Below, one piece after another: positions 42,619-51,322 of a DNA stretch of 53,921 nt (within the stretch, counting starts at the first letter, position 1; every line of letters starts with the position of its first letter). A program made the position numbers and the translations under genes. The DNA is from Suilimivivens sp964402925. Its GTDB lineage: Bacteria > Bacillota > Clostridia > Lachnospirales > Lachnospiraceae. The stretch is taken from positions 1 through 53,921 of the forward strand of contig CAYOED010000016.1 in assembly GCA_964402925.1 (NCBI GenBank), in the 5' to 3' direction. Under the pieces are notes generated by a model. That model did no database searches, was not told the DNA's origin, and saw nothing but the letters and a program-made list of their open reading frames with translations.

Positions 42619-43016
42619 ACTATACCACGCCTCTCTAAATAGTTCTTTACTGCATTTAACAATATCGTTGCCGTTTCTACCTGTTCTTCTGCCTTTTCCT
42701 TTGATGCAATATAAAAATCATCATAGTCACTTTTTTCTCTTAATTGTTTTAAGATCGCCACCCTTCGCCCCACTTCTCTTGGAAAAATCTCTGATGCCAC
42801 ATATTCCTTATTAAAATATGCAACAACATCCTTATGACGCCTAAAATCAACCATTCCTAATGAAAGAACTGCCTTAATTGCATAAAACGCTGCATAATAA
42901 GAACGATTAATTGCGTCCTTATAAAAACAATCTTTCAAACATTTTTCAGCAACCATTAGAGAATCTTCTGATTCTCGGATACGATATATACATAGTTCAG
43001 TCTGTCTGCTATCCAT
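42615..43016 (-). CDS. HEPN-domain protein (putative toxin of an NTase-HEPN pair)
   Basis: This 133-residue all-alpha protein shows the HEPN signature around DAINRSYYAAFYAIKAVL, with HKDVVAYFNKEYV and a late LREKSDYDDFYIASKEKAEE typical of PF05168. In known HEPN-MNT pairs the HEPN protein can be an RNase toxin inhibited by AMPylation from the partner. The usual catalytic R-x4-6-H motif is not found here, so it may be a non-RNase member. Its start overlaps the NTase stop by 8 bases, which indicates translational coupling. Its stop coincides with a diverged copy of the metA 3' end. Confidence 0.82.
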   Translation of the reverse strand: MDSRQTELCIYRIRESEDSLMVAEKCLKDCFYKDAINRSYYAAFYAIKAVLSLGMVDFRRHKDVVAYFNKEYVASEIFPREVGRRVAILKQLREKSDYDDFYIASKEKAEEQVETATILLNAVKNYLERRGIV

Positions 43017-43341
43017 TGACTACAATACCCTCCCTTTGCACATTATCATAAAATGGCAATGCTCCGAGCCAATAATTAAACTGTTCTTCATTTTTTATGA
43101 CAACACTTATATCTACAAAATATTTCATTTGAAATTCAAAAGCCAAATTAAATATTTCTGTTTCAGCCTTTTCAATCTCTTTGTCCGTTAATGTTGTCAA
43201 AATCATAATATCAATGTCTGAATTTTCCGTATAATCTCCTCGTGCAAAAGAACCATACAATATAATTTTAGTCAAACAACTTCCCAGTATCTCCTTTGCC
43301 AGATTTGAAAATTCAAGTATTATATTCTGTATACTTTCCAT
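43009..43341 (-). CDS. Minimal nucleotidyltransferase (MNT, putative antitoxin)
   Basis: This 110-residue protein has the nucleotidyltransferase motif GS-x10-DxD, seen as GSFARGDYTENSDID near residues 32-46, which binds NTP and metal. In studied systems the MNT partner silences the HEPN toxin by adding AMP residues. The start at 43341 is preferred over 43356 because GAGGTG lies 8 bases before it. The gene comes first and the HEPN gene second, an order found in many pairs. A TATAAT box is present at 43355-43360 close to the start, so the transcript may have a very short leader. Confidence 0.85.
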   Translation of the reverse strand: MESIQNIILEFSNLAKEILGSCLTKIILYGSFARGDYTENSDIDIMILTTLTDKEIEKAETEIFNLAFEFQMKYFVDISVVIKNEEQFNYWLGALPFYDNVQREGIVVNG

Positions 43342-43403
43342 TACTTCACACCTCATTATACTATTGATTTTACTAGTTCCCCAAATATATAGCGCATGTT
43401 ATC

Positions 43404-44309
43404 TTAAAGTTCATATGGCGTTACCTGATATACGTAATAATTCAGCCAGTTAGAATACAGATTATTACTATGTGACCGCCACTGCAGGTTCGGTCTCTTT
43501 GTATCATCGTCTCCCGGATAGTAGTTCACTGGCATCTCTATAGGCAGCCCTTTATTTTTATCGCGTATATATTCATTATGCAGGGTATACCTGTCGTACT
43601 CCGGGTGTCCCATGAGGAAAATCTGTTTTCCGTTTTCTGTCATGCAAAGCAGAACACCTGCTTCCTCCGATTCCGCCAGAACTGTCAGTGCGCTGCAGTT
43701 ATGTATATCCTCATTGCTCACCGCTGTATGTCTGCTGTGAGGAATCATAAAATAGTCATCAAATCCTCTCACAAGCGGAATTTTTCGGTTCATCACTTTG
43801 TGGGAATAAACGCCGAACAATTTCTTAGGCAGCAGCATCTTCTCAAGTCCATAATGATAATAAAGTCCCGCTTGGGCGCCCCAGCAGATGTGAAGTGTGG
43901 ACATAACATGTGTTTTTGTCCAGTCCATGATCTCGCAAAGTTCTTCCCAGTAGTCCACCTCCTCAAAAGCAATCTGCTCCACCGGCGCTCCCGTGATGAT
44001 AAGGCCATCAAATTTCTTGTCTTTTACTTCATCAAAGGTATTGTAAAATCTGTTCAGATGCTGAATGGGTGTATTTAATGAAACGTGGCTGTTCATTTTC
44101 ATGAATGTCACGTCAATCTGTAAAGGTGTATTGGACAATGCACGTGACAGCTGCAGTTCCGTATCCTGCTTCACCGGCATCAGATTCAAAATGCATATCT
44201 GCAAAGGGCGGATATCCTGATGCATCGCCCGGTATTCATCCATCACAAATATATTTTCATTTTCCAGAATTTCTTTTGCTGGCAGATCGCTTTGAACTTT
44301 TATAGGCAT
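43404..44309 (-). CDS. metA: Homoserine O-acyltransferase, predicted acetyl-CoA specific
   Basis: This 301-residue enzyme acylates the hydroxyl of homoserine in methionine synthesis. From the ATG at 44309 (MPIKVQSDLPA) numbering matches Escherichia coli MetA: the nucleophile is Cys142 in LHICWGAQAG. Residue 111, which selects the acyl donor, is Glu (GAPVEQ) rather than the Gly of the succinyl-CoA enzyme. Published work on the Bacillus cereus enzyme links Glu111 to acetyl-CoA use, so the product is probably O-acetylhomoserine. It follows ligA by 52 bases. No SAM riboswitch is visible. Its last codons are duplicated at 42575-42618. Confidence 0.93.
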   Translation of the reverse strand: MPIKVQSDLPAKEILENENIFVMDEYRAMHQDIRPLQICILNLMPVKQDTELQLSRALSNTPLQIDVTFMKMNSHVSLNTPIQHLNRFYNTFDEVKDKKFDGLIITGAPVEQIAFEEVDYWEELCEIMDWTKTHVMSTLHICWGAQAGLYYHYGLEKMLLPKKLFGVYSHKVMNRKIPLVRGFDDYFMIPHSRHTAVSNEDIHNCSALTVLAESEEAGVLLCMTENGKQIFLMGHPEYDRYTLHNEYIRDKNKGLPIEMPVNYYPGDDDTKRPNLQWRSHSNNLYSNWLNYYVYQVTPYEL

Positions 44310-44361
44310 AGTCTTTTTACTCCATTTCACATGATTCTAAAATGTCTGGTTCTGGATTGGC

Positions 44362-46329
44362 TCACGCTTCTCCAAACTGTTTAAGGAACTCTTCCTCTGT
44401 TATAATGGGAATCCCCAGTTCTTTTGCTTTCCGGTTCTTAGAAGAGCCTGACTCCGCATCATTGTTCACAAGATAATTGGTTTTGGACGTCACGCTTCCC
44501 GTCACTTTACCTCCTGCCCCTTCCACATAGGCTTTAAATTCATCCCGGTTCTTATAATAATGCACTTCCCCTGTGATGACAAAGGTGAGACCCGCGCACT
44601 TCCCTGATGCGTCAGACTGTATGTCTGCTTTTTCTATTGTAACCTCTTTTAACAGGGCTTTCAAGGAGGATTGATTTTTATCATCCTTATACCACTCCAT
44701 GGCGGAACCGGACTTTTCAGGTCCAATACCGTCAATGTCCTCAAATCCTATCCCCTGTTCCAGTCTGCTTAGAAAACCTTCAAATCCATCTTTTGCAATA
44801 ATCTTCTTCCCGGCATCAATTCCAATCATGGGAATGCACAGCGCATAAATAAAGTTGACCGGCTTTACCTGTCTGCTCTTTTCTATGGCACGCATCATAT
44901 TGGTGCAGGATTTTTCGCCGAATCCTTCCATCTGCTTAATGACCTCTGCATGCTCCGACAAATGATAAATATCTGCAAACTCTTTGATGAATCCTTCATT
45001 CATGAATTTCAGCATGGTCTGTATGGACAGTCCGTCAATATCCATCCCCGATTTGCTGACAAAGCGGGTAAATTTCTTGACATGCTTTGCAGTACAGTCG
45101 GGATTGGTACAGTGCAGCGTTTTGGTTTGGCTTTTCGGACTGATGTGAATCTGAGTCTTCGCACCGCAAACCGGACAATTTGAAGGCACTTCAAAAGTTC
45201 CTTCTGCATTTTTCACCGATATACACTTGGGAATAATCTTATTTGCTTTAATCACTTCCAACGTGCATTGCTTTCCAATCCCCAGTCTTTCCATTTCGCT
45301 GATATTACATAGCGAAGCCCGGGAGACTGTAGTTCCCTCAAGGGAAACTGGTTTAAAGACTGCCACCGGAGAGATTGTGGATGCCGCACAGGACCACTCT
45401 ACATACAAAAGTTCTGACTGGGCAGACACATCCTGCCATTTGAATGCGTATCCTGCCCTAGTGGCATGATGACCGGTCACACTGCCGGAGGATGCATACT
45501 GTGTATCATCATAACAGATCACCAGTCCATCCACCGGGATGTCCATCTCTCCGTTTTCCACCTTTCTTGTCCATCTGTCAATCCCCTCCGGCAGAGACTG
45601 CGCATCAAATGCTTCCCTGTCTATCACCGCAAACCCTTCCTTTGCAAGAAAATCCATTCTATCTCCCCAGGATACGATGTCTTCCTCAAGATAGACCAAG
45701 GTAAACGCATGAAAATGGACACGTCTCTCCTTCACCTTTTCCGGATCATCCAGACTCAAGGTCCCTGAAGCCAGATTTCGGGGATTTGCATATTTTTCAT
45801 CATCATCTTCAATGGTATCATTAATCAGTTCAAAATCCGTGTAGGAAATAGTCGCCTCGCCGCGCACAACCAAATGTCCCTGATATTTTATCTTCAGCGG
45901 AAATCCCTTTATGGAATTTTTTAAATAAGTAATGTTGGTTCCGGTTGTGCCATTCCCTCGGGTGAGAATCTTCGTCAACTTTCCATTGTCATAAGTGAGG
46001 ACCAAAGTCAGTCCGTCCAGTTTCCAAGAAAGCCAGATGGACTTATCCTCCGCCCATTTCTGCAATTCTGATATCTGTTTGGTTTTTGCCAGAGACAGCG
46101 CTGGAAATTCATGCGCTTCTCTTTCTCCTCCATTTTCTTCCATTCCTGTATTCTGAGTGGGACTCTCCGGCAGGATATAACCCGTCATTTCTTCCAAGGA
46201 AACAAGCTCATCAAACATTGCATCCCATTCATAATTGGACATAATCTCTTCTCTGCCGTTATAGTAAGCCTCTGACGCCTCATTCAGACGTTTTACCAGT
46301 TCTTCGCACCTCATTTTATGATTTTCCAT
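44362..46329 (-). CDS. ligA: NAD-dependent DNA ligase (LigA)
   Basis: This 655-residue ligase seals nicks in DNA using NAD. Domain order is normal: Ia domain with YNGREEIMSNYEWDAMFDEL, and the adenylation domain with Lys in WKLDGLTLVL, where many LigA have KVDG. The OB fold, a four-Cys zinc finger (CPVCGAK and CTNPDCTAKH), helix-hairpin-helix repeats and a C-terminal BRCT domain (about 580-655) follow. It is somewhat divergent, so the genome may encode a second, more typical ligase. It is upstream of metA on the same strand. Confidence 0.92.
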   Translation of the reverse strand: MENHKMRCEELVKRLNEASEAYYNGREEIMSNYEWDAMFDELVSLEEMTGYILPESPTQNTGMEENGGEREAHEFPALSLAKTKQISELQKWAEDKSIWLSWKLDGLTLVLTYDNGKLTKILTRGNGTTGTNITYLKNSIKGFPLKIKYQGHLVVRGEATISYTDFELINDTIEDDDEKYANPRNLASGTLSLDDPEKVKERRVHFHAFTLVYLEEDIVSWGDRMDFLAKEGFAVIDREAFDAQSLPEGIDRWTRKVENGEMDIPVDGLVICYDDTQYASSGSVTGHHATRAGYAFKWQDVSAQSELLYVEWSCAASTISPVAVFKPVSLEGTTVSRASLCNISEMERLGIGKQCTLEVIKANKIIPKCISVKNAEGTFEVPSNCPVCGAKTQIHISPKSQTKTLHCTNPDCTAKHVKKFTRFVSKSGMDIDGLSIQTMLKFMNEGFIKEFADIYHLSEHAEVIKQMEGFGEKSCTNMMRAIEKSRQVKPVNFIYALCIPMIGIDAGKKIIAKDGFEGFLSRLEQGIGFEDIDGIGPEKSGSAMEWYKDDKNQSSLKALLKEVTIEKADIQSDASGKCAGLTFVITGEVHYYKNRDEFKAYVEGAGGKVTGSVTSKTNYLVNNDAESGSSKNRKAKELGIPIITEEEFLKQFGEA

Positions 46330-46511
46330 CTATTTCAGCCTCCAATTCTGCAAGTTTTCCTTCAACAACGCTATTTTCTCTTTCAAACACCTTTTAAATA
46401 AAACCCGTTTTTCACGAATTATATTTGTTTTTTCATTTATTTTCTGTCGTTTTAAGTCAACAAAACGTTTTTATTTACGTTACAGCGGCAAAATTCCCTT
46501 TTCTACTATAT

Positions 46512-47264
46512 TTATTTTTTACTTACACAATATTTTGTGTTTTTGCTTGATTTTTCTCCAAAGCAGGAATTATATAACACTTGTAATTCACCTTCTGAAA
46601 GTTGCCTGTACTGCCCCGGTGCAAGCCCTGAAAGCAGAACATTCATCACTCTGATCCTTTTGATTGCAATGACATGATAGCCCATTTCCTTCGCCATTCG
46701 CTTAATTTGCCTATTGACTCCTTGAGTTAAGATAATTTTGAAAGTAAATTTACCTGTTTTTTCGATTTTACACGGCTTTGTTTTGATATCAAGTTCTGTT
46801 AGATAAACTCCCGATTCCATCTTATGAATAAACTCGTCTGAAACTTCTTTGTTTACTTTAACAACATACTCCTTTTCATGGTCTGCACTCCCCCGCATCA
46901 TAGCGTCAATCAGTGCCCCATCATTGGTCAGAAGCAGCAGTCCCTCTGAATCCTTATCCAACCTGCCTGCATAAGTCACTCTCACAGGGAATTTGATCAT
47001 ATCCGTGATTTTTTTATCTGCAAACCGATCCTTTTCCGTACAAACGACGCCAACCGGCTTATAATATGCCAATACCACCTTTTTATTTTTCCCATGTACC
47101 GGTCTGCCATTCACAAGTACCTGATCTTCGTCACAGACCTGCATTCCGGTCACTGCTTTTTCTCCATTTACTACTACTCTGCCTTCCTCAATCAAGCGAT
47201 CTGCTTCTCTTCTGGAGCATATGCCGCAGGATGCCAGATATTTGTTCAGTCTTTCTTTATCCAT
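46512..47264 (-). CDS. rluF: 23S rRNA pseudouridine synthase (RluF-like)
   Basis: This 250-residue protein has an N-terminal S4 RNA-binding domain (LNKYLASCGICSRREADRLI) and a RsuA/RluB/RluF-type catalytic domain. The catalytic Asp is in the motif GRLDKDSEGLLLLTN. The later TQGVNRQIKRMAKEMGYHV is typical of RluF, which modifies 23S rRNA near U2604 in Escherichia coli. The ATG and the gene order hflX-rluF fit an operon, 49 bases after hflX. The upstream-to-downstream gap before ligA (46330-46511) shows no feature I can support. Confidence 0.88.
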   Translation of the reverse strand: MDKERLNKYLASCGICSRREADRLIEEGRVVVNGEKAVTGMQVCDEDQVLVNGRPVHGKNKKVVLAYYKPVGVVCTEKDRFADKKITDMIKFPVRVTYAGRLDKDSEGLLLLTNDGALIDAMMRGSADHEKEYVVKVNKEVSDEFIHKMESGVYLTELDIKTKPCKIEKTGKFTFKIILTQGVNRQIKRMAKEMGYHVIAIKRIRVMNVLLSGLAPGQYRQLSEGELQVLYNSCFGEKSSKNTKYCVSKK

Positions 47265-47313
47265 CTTTGTACCATTTGCCTTTCCGCATATCTTTTACCA
47301 TGGTTCATCGGTT

Positions 47314-48627
47314 TTATTCCTTTCGAACCAGATATACTTTATATTTTTCCTGATCTGCTTTATGACACTTTGTCTTGATCCGAATCCCCTTTTCTTCATA
47401 TTCCTGACTGATCATATGGGAATGTTCCATGAAATAGGAAGCAACATTCCCCTTTTCATAGGGAATCAAAAATTCCGCCAAGGTATAATCTGCATATATC
47501 TTATTCAGTATCATATCTGTCAAAAGTGCAAGCGACTCTGGTTCCTTTGCCGAAATGTAGATTTTCTCCTCCCCCACTGCCTGCGGGTATCTGACCTGTT
47601 CCTCCATCCGGTCTGCCTTATTAAATACTGTAATCATCGGTATCTTCCCGGCACCAAGTTCCTCCAGCGTCTCTTTGGTCGTATTCATCTGTTCTCTATA
47701 GTGTGGATCCGAATAATCCGCTATCTGAAGAAGTAAATCTGCATTTAACACTTCCTCCAGCGTCGAATGAAATGCTTTTATCAGGCTGTGAGGCAGCCTA
47801 TGAATAAATCCCACAGTGTCCGACAAAAGAAAATCTTTGTTGTTTCCGGTACTGATCCTTCTCACCGTTGTATCTAAAGTCGCAAAAAGCATATCCTTTT
47901 CCAGTACTTTCTTCTCCTGATCCATCCCGTAAGTATCTATCATTGCATTCATAATGGTAGATTTGCCTGCATTTGTATATCCCACCAGGGCAACCAACGG
48001 TACTCTGGCTTCCTTTCGCTTTTTACGCTGTACCTGCCTTTCCTTCACCACCTCTTCAAGTTCCCTGGAAAGCTCTGATATCCGGTGCTCGATTCTTCTT
48101 CTGTCAAGTTCCAGTTTTTTCTCACCCGCTCCGCGGCTGCTCATGCTGCCGCTGGTACCGCCCTGTCTTGTCAGAGCTTCATGCATCCCTACAAGTCTTG
48201 GAAGCAGATACTTTAACTTTGCGGATTCTACCTGCAGCTTTGCTTCTCTGGTCCGTGCACGAGTTTCAAAAATATCAAGAATAAGCGATGTTCTGTCCAG
48301 AATCGGTACTCCCAGCTCCTTTTGCAGATTGCGAAGCTGAGACGGTGTAAGGGTATCATCGAATATCACTAAAACAGCTTCAAGGAGGCTGACTGCCTCC
48401 TTTACCTCTTTTACCTTTCCGGTTCCAATATATAAACCCTTGTTTATACCTTCCATTTTCTGGGTGACCACACCCACCGGCTCCATAAAGCATGCTTTTG
48501 CAAGGCTTTTCAATTCCTCCAGGGAATAGGCAAAATCTTCCTTCCTGGTTCCGTCATCCACACCCACTAAAAGCACGCGCTCATAAGGCTCGTCTGTCTT
48601 AACATTATTTCCCTTTTCCATATCCAT
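47314..48627 (-). CDS. hflX: GTPase HflX
   Basis: This 437-residue ribosome-associated GTPase splits stalled or hibernating ribosomes under stress. The N-terminal domain (about 1-190) has GTGKVKEV and RDRTSLILDIFETRA-like elements (here LDRTSLILDIFETRART). The glycine-rich linker includes GTSGSMSSRGAGEKKLELDRR. The G domain shows GYTNAGKST, DTVGFI and NKAD. Length is typical. It follows aroA by 13 bases in the same operon. Confidence 0.96.
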   Translation of the reverse strand: MDMEKGNNVKTDEPYERVLLVGVDDGTRKEDFAYSLEELKSLAKACFMEPVGVVTQKMEGINKGLYIGTGKVKEVKEAVSLLEAVLVIFDDTLTPSQLRNLQKELGVPILDRTSLILDIFETRARTREAKLQVESAKLKYLLPRLVGMHEALTRQGGTSGSMSSRGAGEKKLELDRRRIEHRISELSRELEEVVKERQVQRKKRKEARVPLVALVGYTNAGKSTIMNAMIDTYGMDQEKKVLEKDMLFATLDTTVRRISTGNNKDFLLSDTVGFIHRLPHSLIKAFHSTLEEVLNADLLLQIADYSDPHYREQMNTTKETLEELGAGKIPMITVFNKADRMEEQVRYPQAVGEEKIYISAKEPESLALLTDMILNKIYADYTLAEFLIPYEKGNVASYFMEHSHMISQEYEEKGIRIKTKCHKADQEKYKVYLVRKE

Positions 48628-48640
48628 TTTAGTCCTCTAA

Positions 48641-49927
48641 TCATTGATATAATTCTTCTATTAAATCAAAATAATTTTCAAAGGTCTTTTTACAGCACTC
48701 CGGATTCTTAATCGTAATTTTTCCGGTTCTAAGTCCAATTAATGTAAATGCCATTGCCATCCTGTGATCCTCATAGGTTTCAATTTCACTTTCGCTCACC
48801 TGTCCGGGGAAAATCCTGATTCCATCATATTCAGGTGCTTCCTCGCACTGTATTCCCATACGGTTAAGTTCAGTTAAAACAGCATTTATCCGGTCGGTTT
48901 CCTGATACCGGATGTGTCCGATATTTCGAATCAGTGTAGGACTTTCGGCAAAAGGAGCTAAAGCTGCCATCGTCATCGTCTGATCTGAAAAATCCTTCAT
49001 AGAAAGATCCATGCCCTGAAAATTCACAAGCCTGCTTCCCTCCACCAGCATTCCCTCCTGGCTGTCGCAAAGCCTGCATCCCATGTCCTGTAAAACCTCC
49101 AGAAACTTAATATCTCCCTGGAGCGAGTCTCTATGTACATTTTTTACAATAACATCCGTTTTTAGCAAAGGCGCCATCGCATAAAAATAACAAGCGCCAG
49201 AAACATCCGGTTCTATCTGGTACTCTCTAAGACCAAACGAATTCGTATGAGGAACCTCACAGACATTTTCATTTCTGGTCACATGAATGCCGAACTGCTC
49301 CATCATGGAAATGGTCATCCTAATATAAGACCCTTCCGCCCGGTCTCCCGAAAGGATCAGCTTTAACCCATCTTTCAGCAACACACCTGACATTAAAAGT
49401 GCGCTGGCAAACTGGCTGCTGATTCCCGTGTCAATCAGAACCTCATTCAGTGAGATTGCATGTGACTTCATAATAAAAGGGAAATGATCTTCTTCTCCTT
49501 TAAATGTAAATATAACGCCTGCTCTCTTTAAAATATCTAAAAGAGGCTGCATGGGACGCCTGCACATCTGAGGTGACGCCAGAAGTTCATATTCTCCCCC
49601 TGCAAGAGCCAGCATAACCGTTAAAAATCTTGCTGCGGTGCCTGCACTCCTCACATCAATGGATGCATGAGAATATGGTATTTTGCCTCCCATTCCCTGA
49701 ATGATCACATCCTTGGTTTCTTCATCTGCCTTAACTTCAAATCCCAGCTTTTCAAGACTGTCCAGAAAAGCTCTGGAATCATCACTGAATAAAACGCCAT
49801 GAAGGGTACATCTATAATTAGATAGCGCTGCCAGAAGGAGGGCTCGATTAGTCATGCTCTTTGATCCCGGCACCTGCACTATTATTTCTTTTACATTATC
49901 AAGTTTCTTTACACGATAGGCATTCAT
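48641..49927 (-). CDS. aroA: 3-phosphoshikimate 1-carboxyvinyltransferase (EPSP synthase)
   Basis: This 428-residue enzyme joins phosphoenolpyruvate to shikimate-3-phosphate in aromatic amino-acid synthesis. The phosphate-binding GSKSMTNRALLLA, the catalytic-site AGTAARFLTVMLA, SDQTMTMAALAPFA, YQETDRI and YEDHRMAMAF segments are all present in order. In the first glycine-rich loop the motif is AGTAAR, where many class I enzymes have NAGTAxR and class II have NSGTxxR. It lies between the HAD phosphatase and hflX with gaps of 17 and 13 bases. No other shikimate gene is in the window. Confidence 0.95.
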   Translation of the reverse strand: MNAYRVKKLDNVKEIIVQVPGSKSMTNRALLLAALSNYRCTLHGVLFSDDSRAFLDSLEKLGFEVKADEETKDVIIQGMGGKIPYSHASIDVRSAGTAARFLTVMLALAGGEYELLASPQMCRRPMQPLLDILKRAGVIFTFKGEEDHFPFIMKSHAISLNEVLIDTGISSQFASALLMSGVLLKDGLKLILSGDRAEGSYIRMTISMMEQFGIHVTRNENVCEVPHTNSFGLREYQIEPDVSGACYFYAMAPLLKTDVIVKNVHRDSLQGDIKFLEVLQDMGCRLCDSQEGMLVEGSRLVNFQGMDLSMKDFSDQTMTMAALAPFAESPTLIRNIGHIRYQETDRINAVLTELNRMGIQCEEAPEYDGIRIFPGQVSESEIETYEDHRMAMAFTLIGLRTGKITIKNPECCKKTFENYFDLIEELYQ

Positions 49928-49944
49928 AATTATTAAATCTCCAT

Positions 49945-50781
49945 TTAATTTTTAGCAAAACAAGACCGGTGTTGCAACCACTTTGCCACACCGTCCTGAT
50001 CATTAGATAAAATTACATCCGTTGCGTATTCTTTTAATTCATCTACTGCATTCTCCACCGCATATGCCTGATCAGAAATCTGAAACATAGGAATATCATT
50101 TACAGCATCCCCAAATGATATGATTTTGTTACATTTCCAGATCTTCTTAAGTTCATTGATAGCAACTGCTTTCGATGCCTTTGCCGGCATGATTTCAAGC
50201 CAATATTCCGGTCTGTACAGTTCTTTTTGAAATGTGACCCGAAAACGCGGGTCTTCTTTCATCTGCTCATATGCCTCCTGCAGTTCTTCCTTTTCTCCAA
50301 TACAGGTAAAATAAAACATGTCGCCTTGATAAATACTCTCTCCATCCTTTACCGGCTCCATCCGCTTATCACCTTTTCTGGCAGAAAGATAATTTCTTAT
50401 GCCGTCATTTTCATGACTAGGGTACCACAATACCTTTTCCTGATGATTCCGATAGGTGTAGACCAGCGGAAACAATCCCAGCTCTTCCAACAGGCTGGCT
50501 GCAAACTGCTGTTCCTCCTTTGAAAAACCGGTGGAATATAATATCTTTCCCGTATCCGCCTCCACGATAAATGCGCCATTATAGATGATTACCGGAATAT
50601 GCAAAGACAGTCCCTTTGCTACCTTTGAAGCCGAAGAAAGAGACCTGGCTGTCGCATATGTAAACTTCATCCCTTTTTCGATCAATCCATTAATAATGCT
50701 AAGACTATATGGACTGATTTCTTCACGGGAATTTAAAAGCGTTCCATCCAGATCACTCACATACAATATATCTTCTCCCAA
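49945..50781 (-). CDS. Cof-type HAD-IIB phosphatase, probable TTG start
   Basis: This protein of about 278 residues belongs to the Cof/YkrA-type HAD-IIB hydrolases, which dephosphorylate sugar phosphates or flavin phosphates. It shows motif I YVSDLDGTLLN, a cap domain, motif III Lys in the NELKKIW region, and motif IV SFGDAVNDIPM. An ATG at 50805 is in frame, but the strong ribosome site AAGGAGG falls inside that longer version. It sits 7 bases before the TTG at 50781, so translation most likely starts at TTG. It heads the operon with aroA, hflX and rluF. The substrate is unknown. Confidence 0.9.
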   Translation of the reverse strand: MGEDILYVSDLDGTLLNSREEISPYSLSIINGLIEKGMKFTYATARSLSSASKVAKGLSLHIPVIIYNGAFIVEADTGKILYSTGFSKEEQQFAASLLEELGLFPLVYTYRNHQEKVLWYPSHENDGIRNYLSARKGDKRMEPVKDGESIYQGDMFYFTCIGEKEELQEAYEQMKEDPRFRVTFQKELYRPEYWLEIMPAKASKAVAINELKKIWKCNKIISFGDAVNDIPMFQISDQAYAVENAVDELKEYATDVILSNDQDGVAKWLQHRSCFAKN

Positions 50782-50836
50782 ACCCTTTCCTCCTTGACGC
50801 TGCACAGCATCTGTTGCAACTTATCCTGCTCCTATA

Positions 50837-50865
50837 ACTATAACAATTTTTTCCCGTCCTGCCAA
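50837..50865 (-). promoter_or_regulatory. Promoter of the HAD-aroA-hflX-rluF operon
   Basis: On the minus strand TTGGCA (50860-50865) and TATAGT (50837-50842) are spaced by exactly 17 bases, about 55 bases before the TTG start. Confidence 0.8.
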
Positions 50866-50895
50866 GGAAAACATCTTGCCAGAGCTGGAAAGTAA

Positions 50896-51322
50896 CTTAC
50901 TATTTTTCTTTTGGGGGGAGTTCCATTAGTCCGCACAGGATAGGTAAATATTCCAACGTCGTCGCGCTCTCGCTCTATAAAAACGTAGCAGCGCTAAACT
51001 CGTGAAGAACCTCGTTAAGCGCTGACGTTTTTATAAGGACTCCTTATGGAATATTTACCCATCCTGTGCTACGTTATCGTTTAGCCTGCAAAAGTGTAAC
51101 ATAATGTTTACTATTTTTCACCAGATAGCCAATGCACAGCTCTGAGAGGATAAATAATCCATAAGGAGCCCCTTAAAAAGCGTCAGCACTCAGCACATGC
51201 TTAAAAGCATGCGGTTCTTTCGAGCCTAATGTCTGCTACGCTTTTTGCGGAGCGGGAGCGCGGCGACGCCTAATTATTTATCCTCTCAGAGCGTCACGCT
51301 AACCAGTGTGTGAAAAAGTAAC
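50896..51322 (+). repeat. Composite palindromic element, copy B (complete, two units)
   Basis: Unit 1 (about 50896-51100) runs from TTACTATTTTTC to AAAAGTGTAAC, with hairpin arms CACAGGATAGGTAAATATTC and GAATATTTACCCATCCTGTG. Unit 2 (about 51106-51322) runs from GTTTACTATTTTTCAC to GTGAAAAAGTAAC, with perfect 20-bp arms GCTCTGAGAGGATAAATAAT and ATTATTTATCCTCTCAGAGC. The cores of the two units are homologous in opposite orientation. The last base of the element touches the permease stop codon. The element fills almost all of the 540-base gap; the remaining bases hold the promoter above. Confidence 0.88.

Noticed and set aside
44310..44361. Possible SAM riboswitch before metA
   Set aside because: The gap to ligA is 52 bases, with no room for the structure.
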